Assembly: GCF_900106535.1 (NCBI RefSeq)
Contig: NZ_FNOH01000004.1
Coordinates: 124,001 to 188,000 of the forward strand
Direction: 5' to 3'
Origin: Myxococcus xanthus
Lineage (GTDB): Bacteria > Myxococcota > Myxococcia > Myxococcales > Myxococcaceae
Length of the DNA stretch: 64,000 nucleotides
Shown here piece after piece: positions 33,219 to 42,754 of this stretch (positions are counted from its first letter, which is position 1; each line of letters starts with the position of its first letter). The position numbers and the translations under genes were made by a program. The notes beneath the pieces were generated by a model. That model was not told where the DNA came from, did no database searches, and saw only the letters and a program-made list of their open reading frames with translations.

Positions 33219-35765
33219 TCAGGACACGGGCAGCAGTTGGCGCACCAGCTCCAGCAGGCGGCCTCGCTCCACCTCGCGCTTGACGAGGTACCCGTCCGCG
33301 CCCGCCTCCAGACCAGCGGCGCGGTCCTCGGGACTGTCGAGCGACGTCACCAGGATGATGGGCGTGCGGTGCAGCTGCGGGTGCGACTTGATTCGCCGCG
33401 CCAGCCCCACGCCGTCCAGCCGGGGCATCTGCCAGTCGCTGACCACCAGTTGGCAGGGCGTGCGCTCCAGGATGCCCCACGCCTCTTCACCGTCCGCCGC
33501 GGTCACCACCGGGTAGCCGGCAATCTCCAGCAGCGACTTCATGGCGAAGCGCGTGGTGAGCGCGTCGTCACACACGAGGATGCGAGGCCGCGCCGTCTCG
33601 CGAGCCACCGAGCGCGTCTCCGGCCGCGCCGCGCGCACCAACTCCGCGGCGTTGAGCACCGGCACCACGCGGCCGTCGTCCAGCACCGCCGCGCCCGCCA
33701 GGTGCCGCACGCCCTTGAGGTGGCGCCCCAGCGAGCGGACGACAATCTCCTGCTGCCCCACCACCTCGTCGATGGCGAACAGTACTTTGTCCTCGCCCAC
33801 CGTCAGCAGCGCGGCGGCCTGCACGTTCCCGGAGTCCAGCGCCAGCGGCAGCCGGGGCAGGCCAATGGCCTCCGCCAGCGGCAGGAACGTGAGCTGCTCC
33901 CCATCCAGCCGCGCCACCACGCGGCCCGCGACGGTGCCCACGTCGTCCGGGTTCAACCGGAGGATGCGATTCACGCTGTCGGAGGGAATGGCGGACACCG
34001 TGGTGCCCGTGCGCACGAGCAACCCCAACGCCGCGGCCAGCGTCAGCGGCAGGTCCACGGTGAAGCGCGTGCCCCGGCCCGCCGTGAAGGCCACGTCCAC
34101 CGAGCCCTGGAGCCGTTGCGCCGTCGCCTGCACCACATCCAGACCCACGCCCCGCCCGGACGTCGCGGACACCTGCTCCCGTGTGGAGAAGCCTGGCTGG
34201 AAGATGAGCCGCGCCGCCTGCGCGTCCGACAGCTTCTCCGCCTCATCGGCCGGCAGCAGCCCCCGCCGCACCGCCGTGGCGCGCACCCGGCTGGGTGACA
34301 AGCCGGAGCCGTCATCCTCCACCACCACCGCGATGCGCGAGCCCCGAGGCTCCACCCGCACCGTCAGCCGCCCCGCTTCGGACTTGCCCGCGACCCGCCG
34401 CTCCTCGGTGGACTCCAGGCCGTGGTCGATGGCGTTGCGCACCAGGTGCAGCAGCGGGTCCTTCAGCGCGTCGAGGATGCGCCGGTCCAACCGGACCTCG
34501 CCGCCCGACAGCTCCAGCGTCACCTGCTTGTTCAGCCGCGCGGACGTCTCGCGCACGGTGCGCCGCAGGGGCTCCAGCACCTGCGAGGCCGGCACCATGC
34601 GCAGGTCGCGCAAATCATCGCGCGCCACCTGGGCCACCAGCGTGAGCTGCTCACCGTCGCGGTGCGACTCCTTCGTCAGCTCCAGGAGCTGCTTCTGCAG
34701 TCCGCGCATCTGCGTCACGCCCGCGCGGAGTGGCTCCAGCGCAGGACCGCCGCCCGCCATCGCGAGCTGCGACGACGCGCGCTCCAGGTGCATGAGCACC
34801 TCGCGCATGCCGTCCATCAACACGCGGTGCGCCGCGCCACGCCGCGTCTGCTGCGCGCGTCCGGCCAGGAGCAGCTCCACCTGGAGCGCGATGGACTCCA
34901 GCGTCTTCACCGACACGCGCACCGTCTGGTCCGCCGGTCCGCGGGACTCCGTCGTGGCCGCAGCTCCCGCGGGCCCCTGTGCCGCCGCGCCTTCCACGGG
35001 CGCGGGAGACGGCGACGCGCGCAGCGAATGGACGGCGCGGGCCACCGCCCCTGCGCCACCCTCGGCCTCCAACGCCGTCCGCAGGTCCACCAGCGTGCCA
35101 GCCACGTCCGATGCGGCCAGCCCCGCGGAGTCACCGCCCGGCTCCATGCGCGTGAAGCCCAGCGCCGCGGCTTCCGCCAGCGTGGCCACCTTCTGCGCCC
35201 CGGCGGACTCGGCGGACGCCTTCAACGTGCGGGCCCGCTCCACCGCCGTGCGCACCACGGCCGCCCGGTCCGGCACATCCGGCGAGCACAGCGCGCTCAA
35301 CCCCGCTTCGAGGAGGTCCAGCACCTCCAACGCCTGCGCGGCCGCGCCCGAGGCCGCCGTCTGGGGGACGGCCTCCGCGGACTCGTGGCCCAGGGCCGCC
35401 AGCAGCGAGGACAGTCCTTCCACCACGGGCGACTGTCCGGCGTCGCCACGGGCCATGGCGCCTTCGATGGCGGAGAGGCCGCGCAGCATGGCCTCCACCG
35501 TGTCGCGGGGCAGCCGCTCCTCCTGATTGAAGGTGGCCAGCCCGTCCTCGATGGCGTGCACCACCTGCTCGATGTCGTCCAGGCCCAGGCTGGCCGCGGA
35601 GCCCTTGAGGCTGTGGACCAGCCGCTTGAGCGACGGGAGCAGGTCCGGCTCACGCCCCTGCGCCGGGCCCTCCAGCCCCAACACCTTCGACCCGATGGCT
35701 TGAATCTGCTCGCGCGTCTCCGCGGAGAACACCGGCCAGATGCTGCGCAAGAGCTGAGGATCCAT
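33219..35765 (-). CDS. cheA: Hybrid chemotaxis histidine kinase CheA with C-terminal receiver
   Basis: 848 aa. Hpt domain with phospho-acceptor H51 in LVHSLKGSAASLG, an Ala-rich linker, dimerisation helices (about 290-400), HATPase (PLLHLVRNAIDHGLES, VVEDDGSGLS, SGRGVGLDVV), CheW-like SH3 domain (about 585-715), and a receiver (about 725-848) with CDD and the phospho-acceptor Asp in VVSDWQMP. CheA phosphorylates CheY and here also its own receiver, which may act as sink or output. It is last in the six-gene operon cheW-cheR-mcp-cheY-cheW-cheA, which has no cheB. From memory this composition is that of M. xanthus Che4, which affects type IV pilus motility. Confidence 0.93.
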   Translation of the reverse strand: MDPQLLRSIWPVFSAETREQIQAIGSKVLGLEGPAQGREPDLLPSLKRLVHSLKGSAASLGLDDIEQVVHAIEDGLATFNQEERLPRDTVEAMLRGLSAIEGAMARGDAGQSPVVEGLSSLLAALGHESAEAVPQTAASGAAAQALEVLDLLEAGLSALCSPDVPDRAAVVRTAVERARTLKASAESAGAQKVATLAEAAALGFTRMEPGGDSAGLAASDVAGTLVDLRTALEAEGGAGAVARAVHSLRASPSPAPVEGAAAQGPAGAAATTESRGPADQTVRVSVKTLESIALQVELLLAGRAQQTRRGAAHRVLMDGMREVLMHLERASSQLAMAGGGPALEPLRAGVTQMRGLQKQLLELTKESHRDGEQLTLVAQVARDDLRDLRMVPASQVLEPLRRTVRETSARLNKQVTLELSGGEVRLDRRILDALKDPLLHLVRNAIDHGLESTEERRVAGKSEAGRLTVRVEPRGSRIAVVVEDDGSGLSPSRVRATAVRRGLLPADEAEKLSDAQAARLIFQPGFSTREQVSATSGRGVGLDVVQATAQRLQGSVDVAFTAGRGTRFTVDLPLTLAAALGLLVRTGTTVSAIPSDSVNRILRLNPDDVGTVAGRVVARLDGEQLTFLPLAEAIGLPRLPLALDSGNVQAAALLTVGEDKVLFAIDEVVGQQEIVVRSLGRHLKGVRHLAGAAVLDDGRVVPVLNAAELVRAARPETRSVARETARPRILVCDDALTTRFAMKSLLEIAGYPVVTAADGEEAWGILERTPCQLVVSDWQMPRLDGVGLARRIKSHPQLHRTPIILVTSLDSPEDRAAGLEAGADGYLVKREVERGRLLELVRQLLPVS

Positions 35766-35774
35766 GGCGCGTGC

Positions 35775-36359
35775 CTACTCCCCTTCGGGCCGCGTGGCGG
35801 ACGGGCCCCCGAGCTGCTCCAGGTCCAACACCGTCAGCCGGTCCGGCGTGAGGAACAAGAAGGGCCCGGGCGGAGGCTGAGACAGCTCCGCCTTCGGCAG
35901 TTCCTTGCGTCCTTCGACGGACTCCGCCGCCAGCCCGAACCCCTCTTCACTGTCATCCGCCTCGACCACCACCACCTTGCTGAGGTCCGACATGCCGCCC
36001 CCCTCCAGCCCCAGGAGCTGGCGCAGGTCCAACACCGGCACCACGCGCGAGCGGCTCACCAGCGCACCCAGCACGTGCCGGGGAGCACCGGGCAGCGAGG
36101 CGATGCCGCGCGCTTCGATCACGTGGTCCACGTGCTCGATTCGCACCGCATAGCGTTCGCCGCCCACCTGGAAGGCCAGCACGGAGAGCACCTCCTGGCG
36201 CTCCTCGTGGCGGGATTCAGCCAGGGCCCGGGCACGGGCGCTGAGCACCTCGCGACGCTTCTCGGGGCTCACACCCTGCTTGCCGTCCAGCAGCGAGTGC
36301 GCCTCGGTGAGCTGGCGTCGCAGCCCGGTGTAATCAATCTTGGCGTCGTCTTTCGACAT
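35775..36359 (-). CDS. cheW: CheW coupling protein
   Basis: 194 aa, longer than the usual 150-170 because of a helical N-terminal extension (residues 1-55, charged). The CheW domain starts at VLSVLAFQVGGERYAVRIEHV, with LPGAPRHVLGALVSRSRVVPVLDLRQLLGL in the middle strands (read in two segments) and ends in LDLEQL. It links the receptor to CheA. It lies 9 nt from cheA and 4 nt from cheY, and is the second CheW gene of the operon. Confidence 0.9.
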   Translation of the reverse strand: MSKDDAKIDYTGLRRQLTEAHSLLDGKQGVSPEKRREVLSARARALAESRHEERQEVLSVLAFQVGGERYAVRIEHVDHVIEARGIASLPGAPRHVLGALVSRSRVVPVLDLRQLLGLEGGGMSDLSKVVVVEADDSEEGFGLAAESVEGRKELPKAELSQPPPGPFLFLTPDRLTVLDLEQLGGPSATRPEGE

Positions 36360-36363
36360 GCGC

Positions 36364-36747
36364 TCAGTACCGGGTCGCAGGGAGCTTCAGGATATCGCGC
36401 ACCTTCGAACGAAGGTCGTCCACGGACACCGGCTTGTTGAGGAAGGCGCTGGCACCCACCAGCTTGCCCTTCTGCCGGCTCGCGTCGTCCTTCAGCGACG
36501 TGAGCATCATGAAAGGGGTGTCGTGAAGTTGCCGGTCCGCACGGATCGCCGCGCACAGCGCGAAGCCATCCATCTCCGGCATCTGCACATCGGAGATGAT
36601 GAGGTCCGGCTTGAGCTCCCGCGCCTTGGTCAATCCAATCGCTCCATTCGGAGCGTCGAAGAACTCCAACCCCCACCCCATCAGGTACACCTGAAGAAGG
36701 TTGGTGATGGTCTTCGTGTCTTCGACGATGAGCACCTTTGCGTTCAT
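36364..36747 (-). CDS. cheY: CheY-like single-domain response regulator
   Basis: 127 aa, a complete receiver with no output domain. Acidic pocket E9-D10, phospho-acceptor D53 in [14 protein letters not shown], switch Thr in MMLTSLKDD and the conserved Lys in FLNKPVS. It should be phosphorylated by the operon's CheA. Its ATG overlaps the mcp stop by 4 nt, tying its expression to the receptor. Confidence 0.92.
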   Translation of the reverse strand: MNAKVLIVEDTKTITNLLQVYLMGWGLEFFDAPNGAIGLTKARELKPDLIISDVQMPEMDGFALCAAIRADRQLHDTPFMMLTSLKDDASRQKGKLVGASAFLNKPVSVDDLRSKVRDILKLPATRY

Positions 36748-38348
36748 AACTGGTACCTACCCACCAGGTCCGAGAACCGTTTCGAGAGATTGGTCAGATT
36801 GCCTGACACCTGTTCGATGCGCCGGGTGCTCTCCACCGAGTCTCCCATGGCGGATGTCAGCTCGCTCATCGCCGTGGAAATCTGCTCCACGCCAATGGTC
36901 TGCTGACGCGTGTTGCCGGCAATCTGCCGCGCCGCGCCCGACGACTCGCGGATGACCTCCGACAGGCCCAGGATGGTCGTCCCCGCTTCGCGAGCCAGTT
37001 CCATGGCCGCCTGCGCCCGGCGGCTGCCTTCCTCCGTGGCGCTGACGGCCTGCCTCGTCCCCTTCTGCACTTCGTTGAGCAGGCCGCGCACCTGCTCCGC
37101 GGCGATGCGGGACTGCTCCGCCAGCGTGCGCATCTCCGTGGCCACCACCGCGAAGCCCCGGCCATGCTCCCCGGCCTTGGCCGCTTCAATGGAGGCATTG
37201 AGCGCCAGCAGGTTGGACTGCTCGGCCACGTCCTTCACCGTGCCGATGATGTCGCCAATCTGCATCGTGCGCTCGCTGAGGTCGGTGATGGACAGGGCAA
37301 TGGCCTTCACCTGTTCGCCCAGCTTCTCCATGCCGGAGACGCTCTCGCTGACGACCTGCTGCCCCTCCGCGCTGAGGGCTTCGGACTTCTGCGTCTGGGA
37401 GATGACCGAGTCCGCGTAGGCCGTGGCCTGCTTGGACGTCTGGGCAATCTCCGCCACCGTGGTGCTCGTCTCATTGATGGCGGAGGCCTGCTGGTGGGCC
37501 ATGGCCGACTGCTGCGTGGAGGTGGCCAGCACGCCCGCCGCCTCGCGCTCCATCTCCGCCGCCGCGCTGCGCAGATCCTGCAGCAGGTGGGAGAGCGCGT
37601 CCGTCATCACCGCGAAGCTGCGCGCCACGTCGCCAATCTCGTCCGAGCCCTGGAGGTCCACCTGCTGCCGCAGGTCCCCCGCCGCGATGCCCGCCGCCGC
37701 GCGCGCCAGCCGCTCCAGCGGCACCACGAGCATCCCGGACACCAGCCATGCCGCCACCATGCAGGCCACCAGCACGAGCAGGCTGATGATGGCCGTGAAG
37801 CGCGTGGCCTCCCGCAGCGTCTGACTCAGCCCCTCCTCGTGGAGCGCCAGTTGGAGGGTACCCAGCTGCGCGGTGGAGCCGGCCGCGAGCACGGGCGTCG
37901 TCGTCTCCACCAGGCCCGTGCCCTTCACGGACCTGCGGCGGAGCACCGAGGCATCGCCTTCGACGGAGGCCGGAGCCTGCGCCTCGCCGACGTAGCGCTC
38001 CGCGGCGGCCTCGCCCAGGAGGACGCCGTCCGCGTCATGGACGCGGACATAGGCGACCTCGGGCCCCAGGCTCAGCGCGCCCTGCACCAACTCCTGCAGC
38101 CGCTCCGGGTCGCGCTTCACGCTCAGCATGGGCGCCAGCGTCTTCGCCAGCTCCACACTCACCGAGTTGGCGCGGCGGGACAGGTCGTTGCGAAGCGCGT
38201 CGCCCATCTGCATCCACGTCGTGGTGATGAGGATGACGGCCACCAGCCCCCCCGTCGCCCCGGTGAGCGCGAGGATTTTCATCCGCAGACTGAGCCTGGT
38301 CCCCAGCGCGCGGCCCGGCGGTGTCAGGTGCGTCCCTTTGACGTCCAC
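36744..38348 (-). CDS. Methyl-accepting chemotaxis protein
   Basis: 534 aa from the GTG at 38348, which has GGGAGG 4 nt upstream; a GTG at 38360 is the alternative. TM1 is at about 25-45, a periplasmic sensor domain of about 145 residues follows, then TM2 ([20 protein letters not shown]) at about 193-213. HAMP (about 214-265) leads into the cytoplasmic signalling helices with the conserved hairpin tip [20 protein letters not shown] and [19 protein letters not shown] periplasmic ligand is implied. It is the only receptor in the operon. Confidence 0.93.
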   Translation of the reverse strand: MDVKGTHLTPPGRALGTRLSLRMKILALTGATGGLVAVILITTTWMQMGDALRNDLSRRANSVSVELAKTLAPMLSVKRDPERLQELVQGALSLGPEVAYVRVHDADGVLLGEAAAERYVGEAQAPASVEGDASVLRRRSVKGTGLVETTTPVLAAGSTAQLGTLQLALHEEGLSQTLREATRFTAIISLLVLVACMVAAWLVSGMLVVPLERLARAAAGIAAGDLRQQVDLQGSDEIGDVARSFAVMTDALSHLLQDLRSAAAEMEREAAGVLATSTQQSAMAHQQASAINETSTTVAEIAQTSKQATAYADSVISQTQKSEALSAEGQQVVSESVSGMEKLGEQVKAIALSITDLSERTMQIGDIIGTVKDVAEQSNLLALNASIEAAKAGEHGRGFAVVATEMRTLAEQSRIAAEQVRGLLNEVQKGTRQAVSATEEGSRRAQAAMELAREAGTTILGLSEVIRESSGAARQIAGNTRQQTIGVEQISTAMSELTSAMGDSVESTRRIEQVSGNLTNLSKRFSDLVGRYQL

Positions 38349-38381
38349 GTTGCCTCCCACCTCGTGAGGAGCGCGCGCCTC

Positions 38382-39839
38382 TCAGCGCACTCCAAGCCAG
38401 CCAGCCTGCTCGACTGGCGCCAGGGCCTGCCTCAGGCCGCCGGCCGTCATCGTCTCCACCCCACGCAGCGGGTGTTCATCATCCAGTCCATCCAGCGCGC
38501 GCAGGGCGTTCTGCCGCGCACGCTCCGCGTCCTCGGGCCGATCCATGCGCCCATAGAGGGCCACCAGCGTGGCGTGCCCCAGCGCCAACCGGGGCTCCAG
38601 GTACAGCGCCTTGCGAACCGCTTCCACGGCCCCGTTCAGGTCGCCACGAACCTCGGCCACCATGGAGAGCAGCAGGTACGCCTCGGGGACGAGCGCCTTC
38701 GCGGCCTCGCGCGCCAGCGCCTCCGCCTCCTCGAAGTGTCCCGCGCGCGCCGCGATGATGGCGCGCTCCAGGGGAGGAACCTCCTCGGCAGCGAGCGCAT
38801 CCACGGCCACCGACCGCGGCACGGCCGGAGTGGCGGCGTCTGGCGTTGACGCGGCCCACGCAGGGCGCGACGTCCCGGGCTCGTTCAGAGATAGACGCCC
38901 CTCCGGCACGCGCGCGCGGCGCGCCCTTGAATCGTCCAGCGCCTGAGGCCACCCGGTTGGAGGCACCGGCGAGGCCACCTGATTGCGGCCCATCCCCAGG
39001 CGAGGAAGCCGCGACTCCGGCGTCACCGCGCGAGGCGCGCCCGGCACGGGGACCCGAAGCACCACGCTGCCCTCGGCGTCCACAGTCTCCAGCCCCAGAC
39101 CGTTGGTCAGCGGAACCTCCGCCGGAGAGACGAAGAGCAGCCCGCCGGGGGCCAGCGCGGAGATGAAGCGCTTCAGCACCTCCTGCGCGAGCTCCGTCGG
39201 GAAGTAGATGAGCACGTTTCGGCAGAAGATGGCGCCCAGGCCCATGAAGGGCGGCGGGTCCACGGCCAGGTTGTGGCGCCGGAACTCCACGGCGTGCCGG
39301 ACCTGGGGGATGACGGAGTAGTCGTCGCCGTTGGCGACCAGGAAGCGCTTCTCCTGCTCCGGCTCGATGCGGCGCAGGGACCACGGGCCGTACACGCCCT
39401 CCCTCGCGCGCTGGAGCGCCCGGCCCGACACGTCCGTCGCCAGTATGCGGAAGCGGCCTTCGGGCAGCCCCTCCGCCATCAAGGCCATGGCGATGCTGTA
39501 GGGCTCCTCGCCGCTGGCGCAGCCCGCGCTCCACACCTGGAAGCACGGGGCCGGGTGCGTCTGCGCCAGACGCGCCAGGGTGCGAAGGTGCTCCGGGTGA
39601 CGGAAGAAGTACGTCTCGCCAATGACGGCGTGCTCGATGAAGCACTCCACCGCCGCGGCCTCGCGCACCAGCAGCTTGCGCAGGAAGGCGTCGGGCTCCA
39701 GGCCTCGCGAACGCGCGGCCCGGCCCAGCGCCGTCTCCAGCGAGCGGCGCAGGCTGCGCGCCAACGTCACCCCACAGGCCGACTGGAGGACGTCCTCGAC
39801 CCGGGCCAGCGTCGCGTCGTCGAGCACACCCTCGCTCAC
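38382..39839 (-). CDS. cheR: CheR methyltransferase with C-terminal TPR region
   Basis: 485 aa from a GTG overlapping the upstream cheW stop (GTGA). The N-terminal helical CheR domain (about 1-75) precedes the SAM-dependent methyltransferase: ETYFFRHPEHL, WSAGCASGEEPYSIAM (SAM-binding), ILATDVSGRAL and FCRNVLIYF. A Pro-rich linker (about 275-350) leads to TPR-like helices (about 360-450: AIIAARAGHFEEAEALAREA, ALYLEPRLALGHATLVALYG). It methylates receptor glutamates. The TPR tail is also known in FrzF of M. xanthus. With no cheB in the operon, demethylation must be done elsewhere or not at all. Confidence 0.92.
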   Translation of the reverse strand: MSEGVLDDATLARVEDVLQSACGVTLARSLRRSLETALGRAARSRGLEPDAFLRKLLVREAAAVECFIEHAVIGETYFFRHPEHLRTLARLAQTHPAPCFQVWSAGCASGEEPYSIAMALMAEGLPEGRFRILATDVSGRALQRAREGVYGPWSLRRIEPEQEKRFLVANGDDYSVIPQVRHAVEFRRHNLAVDPPPFMGLGAIFCRNVLIYFPTELAQEVLKRFISALAPGGLLFVSPAEVPLTNGLGLETVDAEGSVVLRVPVPGAPRAVTPESRLPRLGMGRNQVASPVPPTGWPQALDDSRARRARVPEGRLSLNEPGTSRPAWAASTPDAATPAVPRSVAVDALAAEEVPPLERAIIAARAGHFEEAEALAREAAKALVPEAYLLLSMVAEVRGDLNGAVEAVRKALYLEPRLALGHATLVALYGRMDRPEDAERARQNALRALDGLDDEHPLRGVETMTAGGLRQALAPVEQAGWLGVR

Positions 39840-40402
39840 GGCGCCTCCGGCCCCACGAGCACCGCGGCCGTCCGAAGCAACGGGCGCACGCCTTCGGGCG
39901 TCCGGCACAGCCCCGCCATCAGCCCGCTGGCATCCCACGGCAGCGGCGACGTCCCATCCGGCGTCCCGTCCACCAGCACCGGGGACTCCACCAAGTCGCG
40001 CACGCGGTCCACCAGCACGGCCACCGTCCGCGCACCGCCGCCGCAGACGACCAGGTGCGCATCCAGGGAGGCCTCTCGCTTCACCCCCAGGAGCGCCGCC
40101 AGGTCCACGACGACGGCCGGGCTGCCCCGGTAGACGAAGGTCCCCGCCACGTGCGCGGGCGCCCCGGGCAGCGGCTCCAGCTCCACCAGCCGCACCACCT
40201 CCTGCACCGTCTCCGCGTCCATCAGCGCGCTGGTCCCCGCCGCGTCCACCGCCAGGTACATCCCTGGAAGTCGCAGCTCACCCGCCAGCGACGCCAGCTC
40301 CTGCCGCAGCTGGGCCTGCTCCTCCTCGAGCTGGCTCAGCCGCTCCTCGACAGAGAGACGGCGCGACTGCGCGACCATGGAATTGTCTGGTGTGTCTGCC
40401 AT
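39836..40402 (-). CDS. cheW: CheW-like coupling protein, first gene of the Che operon
   Basis: 188 aa with GGGAG before the ATG. An N-terminal coiled-coil segment (about 16-45: SVEERLSQLEEEQAQLRQEL) precedes the CheW domain (about 46-185: GMYLAVDAAG, PLPGAPAHVAGTFVYRG, VVVDLAALLGV). The domain is more divergent than the second CheW. The coiled coil could give dimerisation or a special array geometry. Confidence 0.85.
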   Translation of the reverse strand: MADTPDNSMVAQSRRLSVEERLSQLEEEQAQLRQELASLAGELRLPGMYLAVDAAGTSALMDAETVQEVVRLVELEPLPGAPAHVAGTFVYRGSPAVVVDLAALLGVKREASLDAHLVVCGGGARTVAVLVDRVRDLVESPVLVDGTPDGTSPLPWDASGLMAGLCRTPEGVRPLLRTAAVLVGPEAP

Positions 40403-40443
40403 CAGGGGAACTCCCGCCTGTCACTGAAGCGCGGGATTGGAGC

Positions 40444-40473
40444 ACGCTAGTCTGTCCGACGAAGAAGCGTCAA
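40444..40473 (-). promoter_or_regulatory. Candidate sigma-70 type promoter of the Che operon
   Basis: Minus strand -35 TTGACG (40473-40468, 5 of 6 consensus) and -10 TAGCGT (40449-40444, keeping T1, A2, T6) are 18 nt apart. Transcription would begin about 35 nt before the first cheW. Same form as the tetR promoter in this window. Confidence 0.55.
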
Positions 40474-40646
40474 TGCGGGCTAACCGGCATTCACTCTCAC
40501 ACGATCGGCGAGTGATGGCGGCAACGGAAGGCATCAGACGTGCTGGATCGGACAGCCCACTGGTGCGGAGCGCTCGGCAGGTATGGTTTGATGAAGTGCG
40601 GCGACACTTCTGGAGAACCGATGTTGCTTGCAGTCTGGGGCTACGA

Positions 40647-42704
40647 ATGATCAAGGGCGACTCGCCGAATCCCGAGGCACCCACTGGAACGGGCGCGGAT
40701 CCTCTCATCGGGCGGAATCTGAACGGCCGCTTCAGCATCCTGGAACCGTTGGGCATCGGGGGCATGGGCAAGGTCTACCGGGCCCTACAGGCGCCGCTCG
40801 AGCGCGTGGTGGCGCTCAAGGTACTCAACCCCAGCTTCCCCAGCAGCCGGGACCCTGGCTTCCAGAAGCGCTTCCTGCGTGAGGCGTCGCTGACGTCCAA
40901 GCTGCGCCATCCCAACACCGTCACCGTCATCGACTACGGGCAGACGGACGACGGCATCTTCTACATCGCCATGGAGTACCTGGACGGCCGGACGCTGGCC
41001 CAGGTGCTGGGGCAGGTCGGCCCGCTGGCGTGGTCTCGCGCCATCGCCATCACCCAGCAGATCTGCCGCTCGCTGCGCGAGGCGCACAGCCAGGGCATCG
41101 TCCACCGCGACCTGAAGCCGGCCAACATCATGCTCCTCAACGAGCAGGATCAGGACCTGGTCAAGGTGCTGGACTTCGGCCTGGTGAAGTCGGTGGCGGC
41201 GCCCCAGGAGGGGCAACTCTCTCCTGAAATCACCCAGAACGGCACGTTCCTGGGCTCGCCGCAGTACATGGCGCCTGAGCAGGCGCGCAATGCCACCGAC
41301 GCGCGCAGCGACGTGTACTCGCTGGGCATCGTGCTCTTCCAGATGCTGATGGGGCGTCCGCCGTTCATCGCGCGCGACCACATCGAGCTCATCTTCGCCC
41401 ACTACAAGGAAGCCCCACCCACCTTCCAGCAGGTGCGGCCGGACCTCCACATCCCGCCGGAAATCGAGGCGGTGGTCCGCCGCTGCCTGGAGAAGGATCC
41501 GGCGCGGCGCTACCAGACAATGGACGAGCTGCTGGAGGGCCTGCGCGAAGCGAGCATGTCCGCGGGCGGCAACAGCGGCATCTTCAAGCGGCCCGGCGGC
41601 GCGACGACGACGGGCCCCTACCCGTCCCCCACGCTGTTCTCCAACGTGGGCAACAACACCGAATCCGGTGACACGCTGGCGGTGGACATCAGCGTGGAGG
41701 TGCCCCGGGACGTCAAGCGCGCCCGGCAGCGCACGCTGCTCACGGGTGGCCTGGGAGGCCTCGTGGTGGCGGGCCTCATCGCGGGCGGCGCGGTATTCTT
41801 CATGTCGAACAAGGAAGCGGCACCACCGGCCCCCGCGCCCCAGGCGGAGGCCCCGGCGCCTGTCGCCGCCGCACCCGCCGCGGAGCCGGCCGCCGAACCC
41901 GCTGCCGCCGCGAACGCGGGCAAGGTCCGCTTCAAGCTCATGAGCCAGCCCTCCGGCGCCCGCGTCTTCTACCGGGGCAAGGAGCGAGGCGTCACCCCCT
42001 TCACCCTGGAGATTCCGTCGGGACAGGATGGCTCCGTCACGGTGGAGCTGACCTTCGCGCTGGAGGGCTACCAGATGGAGACCGTCGTCACGGGCGGTAC
42101 CGGCGAGGTGGTGCTGTCGCAGAAGCTGCAGAAGCGCCGGGGCGGCGCCGGCGGCAGCCGGCACGTCGAGGTGGCCTCCGTGAGCGCGGATGAGACGGCG
42201 GAGGAAGTCGAGCCGGTGGCCACGCCGGGCGGCATGTCCGCGCCGGTGATGCTCGCCCCCACGGCCTCGCCCGCCACGGAGCTCCCTGTCGCGGCGGCCG
42301 TCGGTGGCGCCACGGCCGCGGCAGCCGACGCGGCTCCGGCCAAGGGCTCGGCGACCGGGCTCGCGCTGCCGGTCCTTCCCACCGCGGCGGTGGCCTCCGC
42401 GCGTGGCGACGTGCTCCCCTACAACGAGGACATGCCTCGCCCGGAGATGGTCGACCAGGGCAAGGACATCATCTACACGCGCGAAGCGATGGCCGCGAAG
42501 TCGAGCGGCGTGATGATTGTCCGCTGCACCATCACCCAGCAGGGCCGCGTGGAGAAGTGCCGGATCATCAAGTCCGTGGCCCACATGGAGCGCGCGGTGC
42601 TCGATGCCCTCACGTCCCGGACCTACAAGCCCATCGTCTACAAGGGCTACCCGGTGAACGTGGACTACACCTTCAGCATGCGCCTGGTGGCACCGCGCCG
42701 CTGA
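40647..42704 (+). CDS. Membrane Ser/Thr protein kinase fused to PEGA and TonB C-terminal-like domains
   Basis: 685 aa from the ATG at 40647 (GGGG 6 nt upstream); the open frame runs on to 40437 but without kinase sequence. Kinase domain about 28-295: glycine loop GIGGMGKVYRA, Lys58 in VALKVL, HRDLKPANIML with Asp155, D176-F-G, and APEQA. One TM helix is at about 362-386. A PEGA-like repeat follows (about 426-490: SGARVFYRGKERGVTPFTLE), an Ala/Pro stretch, then a TonB-C-like module (about 605-685: GVMIVRCTITQQGRVEKCRI, ALTSRTYKPIVYKGYPV). The extracytoplasmic half could read or pull envelope components. Confidence 0.88.
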   Translation: MIKGDSPNPEAPTGTGADPLIGRNLNGRFSILEPLGIGGMGKVYRALQAPLERVVALKVLNPSFPSSRDPGFQKRFLREASLTSKLRHPNTVTVIDYGQTDDGIFYIAMEYLDGRTLAQVLGQVGPLAWSRAIAITQQICRSLREAHSQGIVHRDLKPANIMLLNEQDQDLVKVLDFGLVKSVAAPQEGQLSPEITQNGTFLGSPQYMAPEQARNATDARSDVYSLGIVLFQMLMGRPPFIARDHIELIFAHYKEAPPTFQQVRPDLHIPPEIEAVVRRCLEKDPARRYQTMDELLEGLREASMSAGGNSGIFKRPGGATTTGPYPSPTLFSNVGNNTESGDTLAVDISVEVPRDVKRARQRTLLTGGLGGLVVAGLIAGGAVFFMSNKEAAPPAPAPQAEAPAPVAAAPAAEPAAEPAAAANAGKVRFKLMSQPSGARVFYRGKERGVTPFTLEIPSGQDGSVTVELTFALEGYQMETVVTGGTGEVVLSQKLQKRRGGAGGSRHVEVASVSADETAEEVEPVATPGGMSAPVMLAPTASPATELPVAAAVGGATAAAADAAPAKGSATGLALPVLPTAAVASARGDVLPYNEDMPRPEMVDQGKDIIYTREAMAAKSSGVMIVRCTITQQGRVEKCRIIKSVAHMERAVLDALTSRTYKPIVYKGYPVNVDYTFSMRLVAPRR

Positions 42705-42727
42705 GGATGCATTGCTGACGGCCCCCG

Positions 42728-42754
42728 CCGGACCCAGCGCACATCAGGGTCCGG
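42728..42754. terminator. Possible bidirectional terminator hairpin
   Basis: CCGGACCC (42728-42735) and GGGTCCGG (42747-42754) form a perfect 8-bp stem with an 11-nt loop between the convergent kinase and HAD genes, overlapping the HAD 3' end. There is no T-tract, so termination strength is doubtful. Confidence 0.35.
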
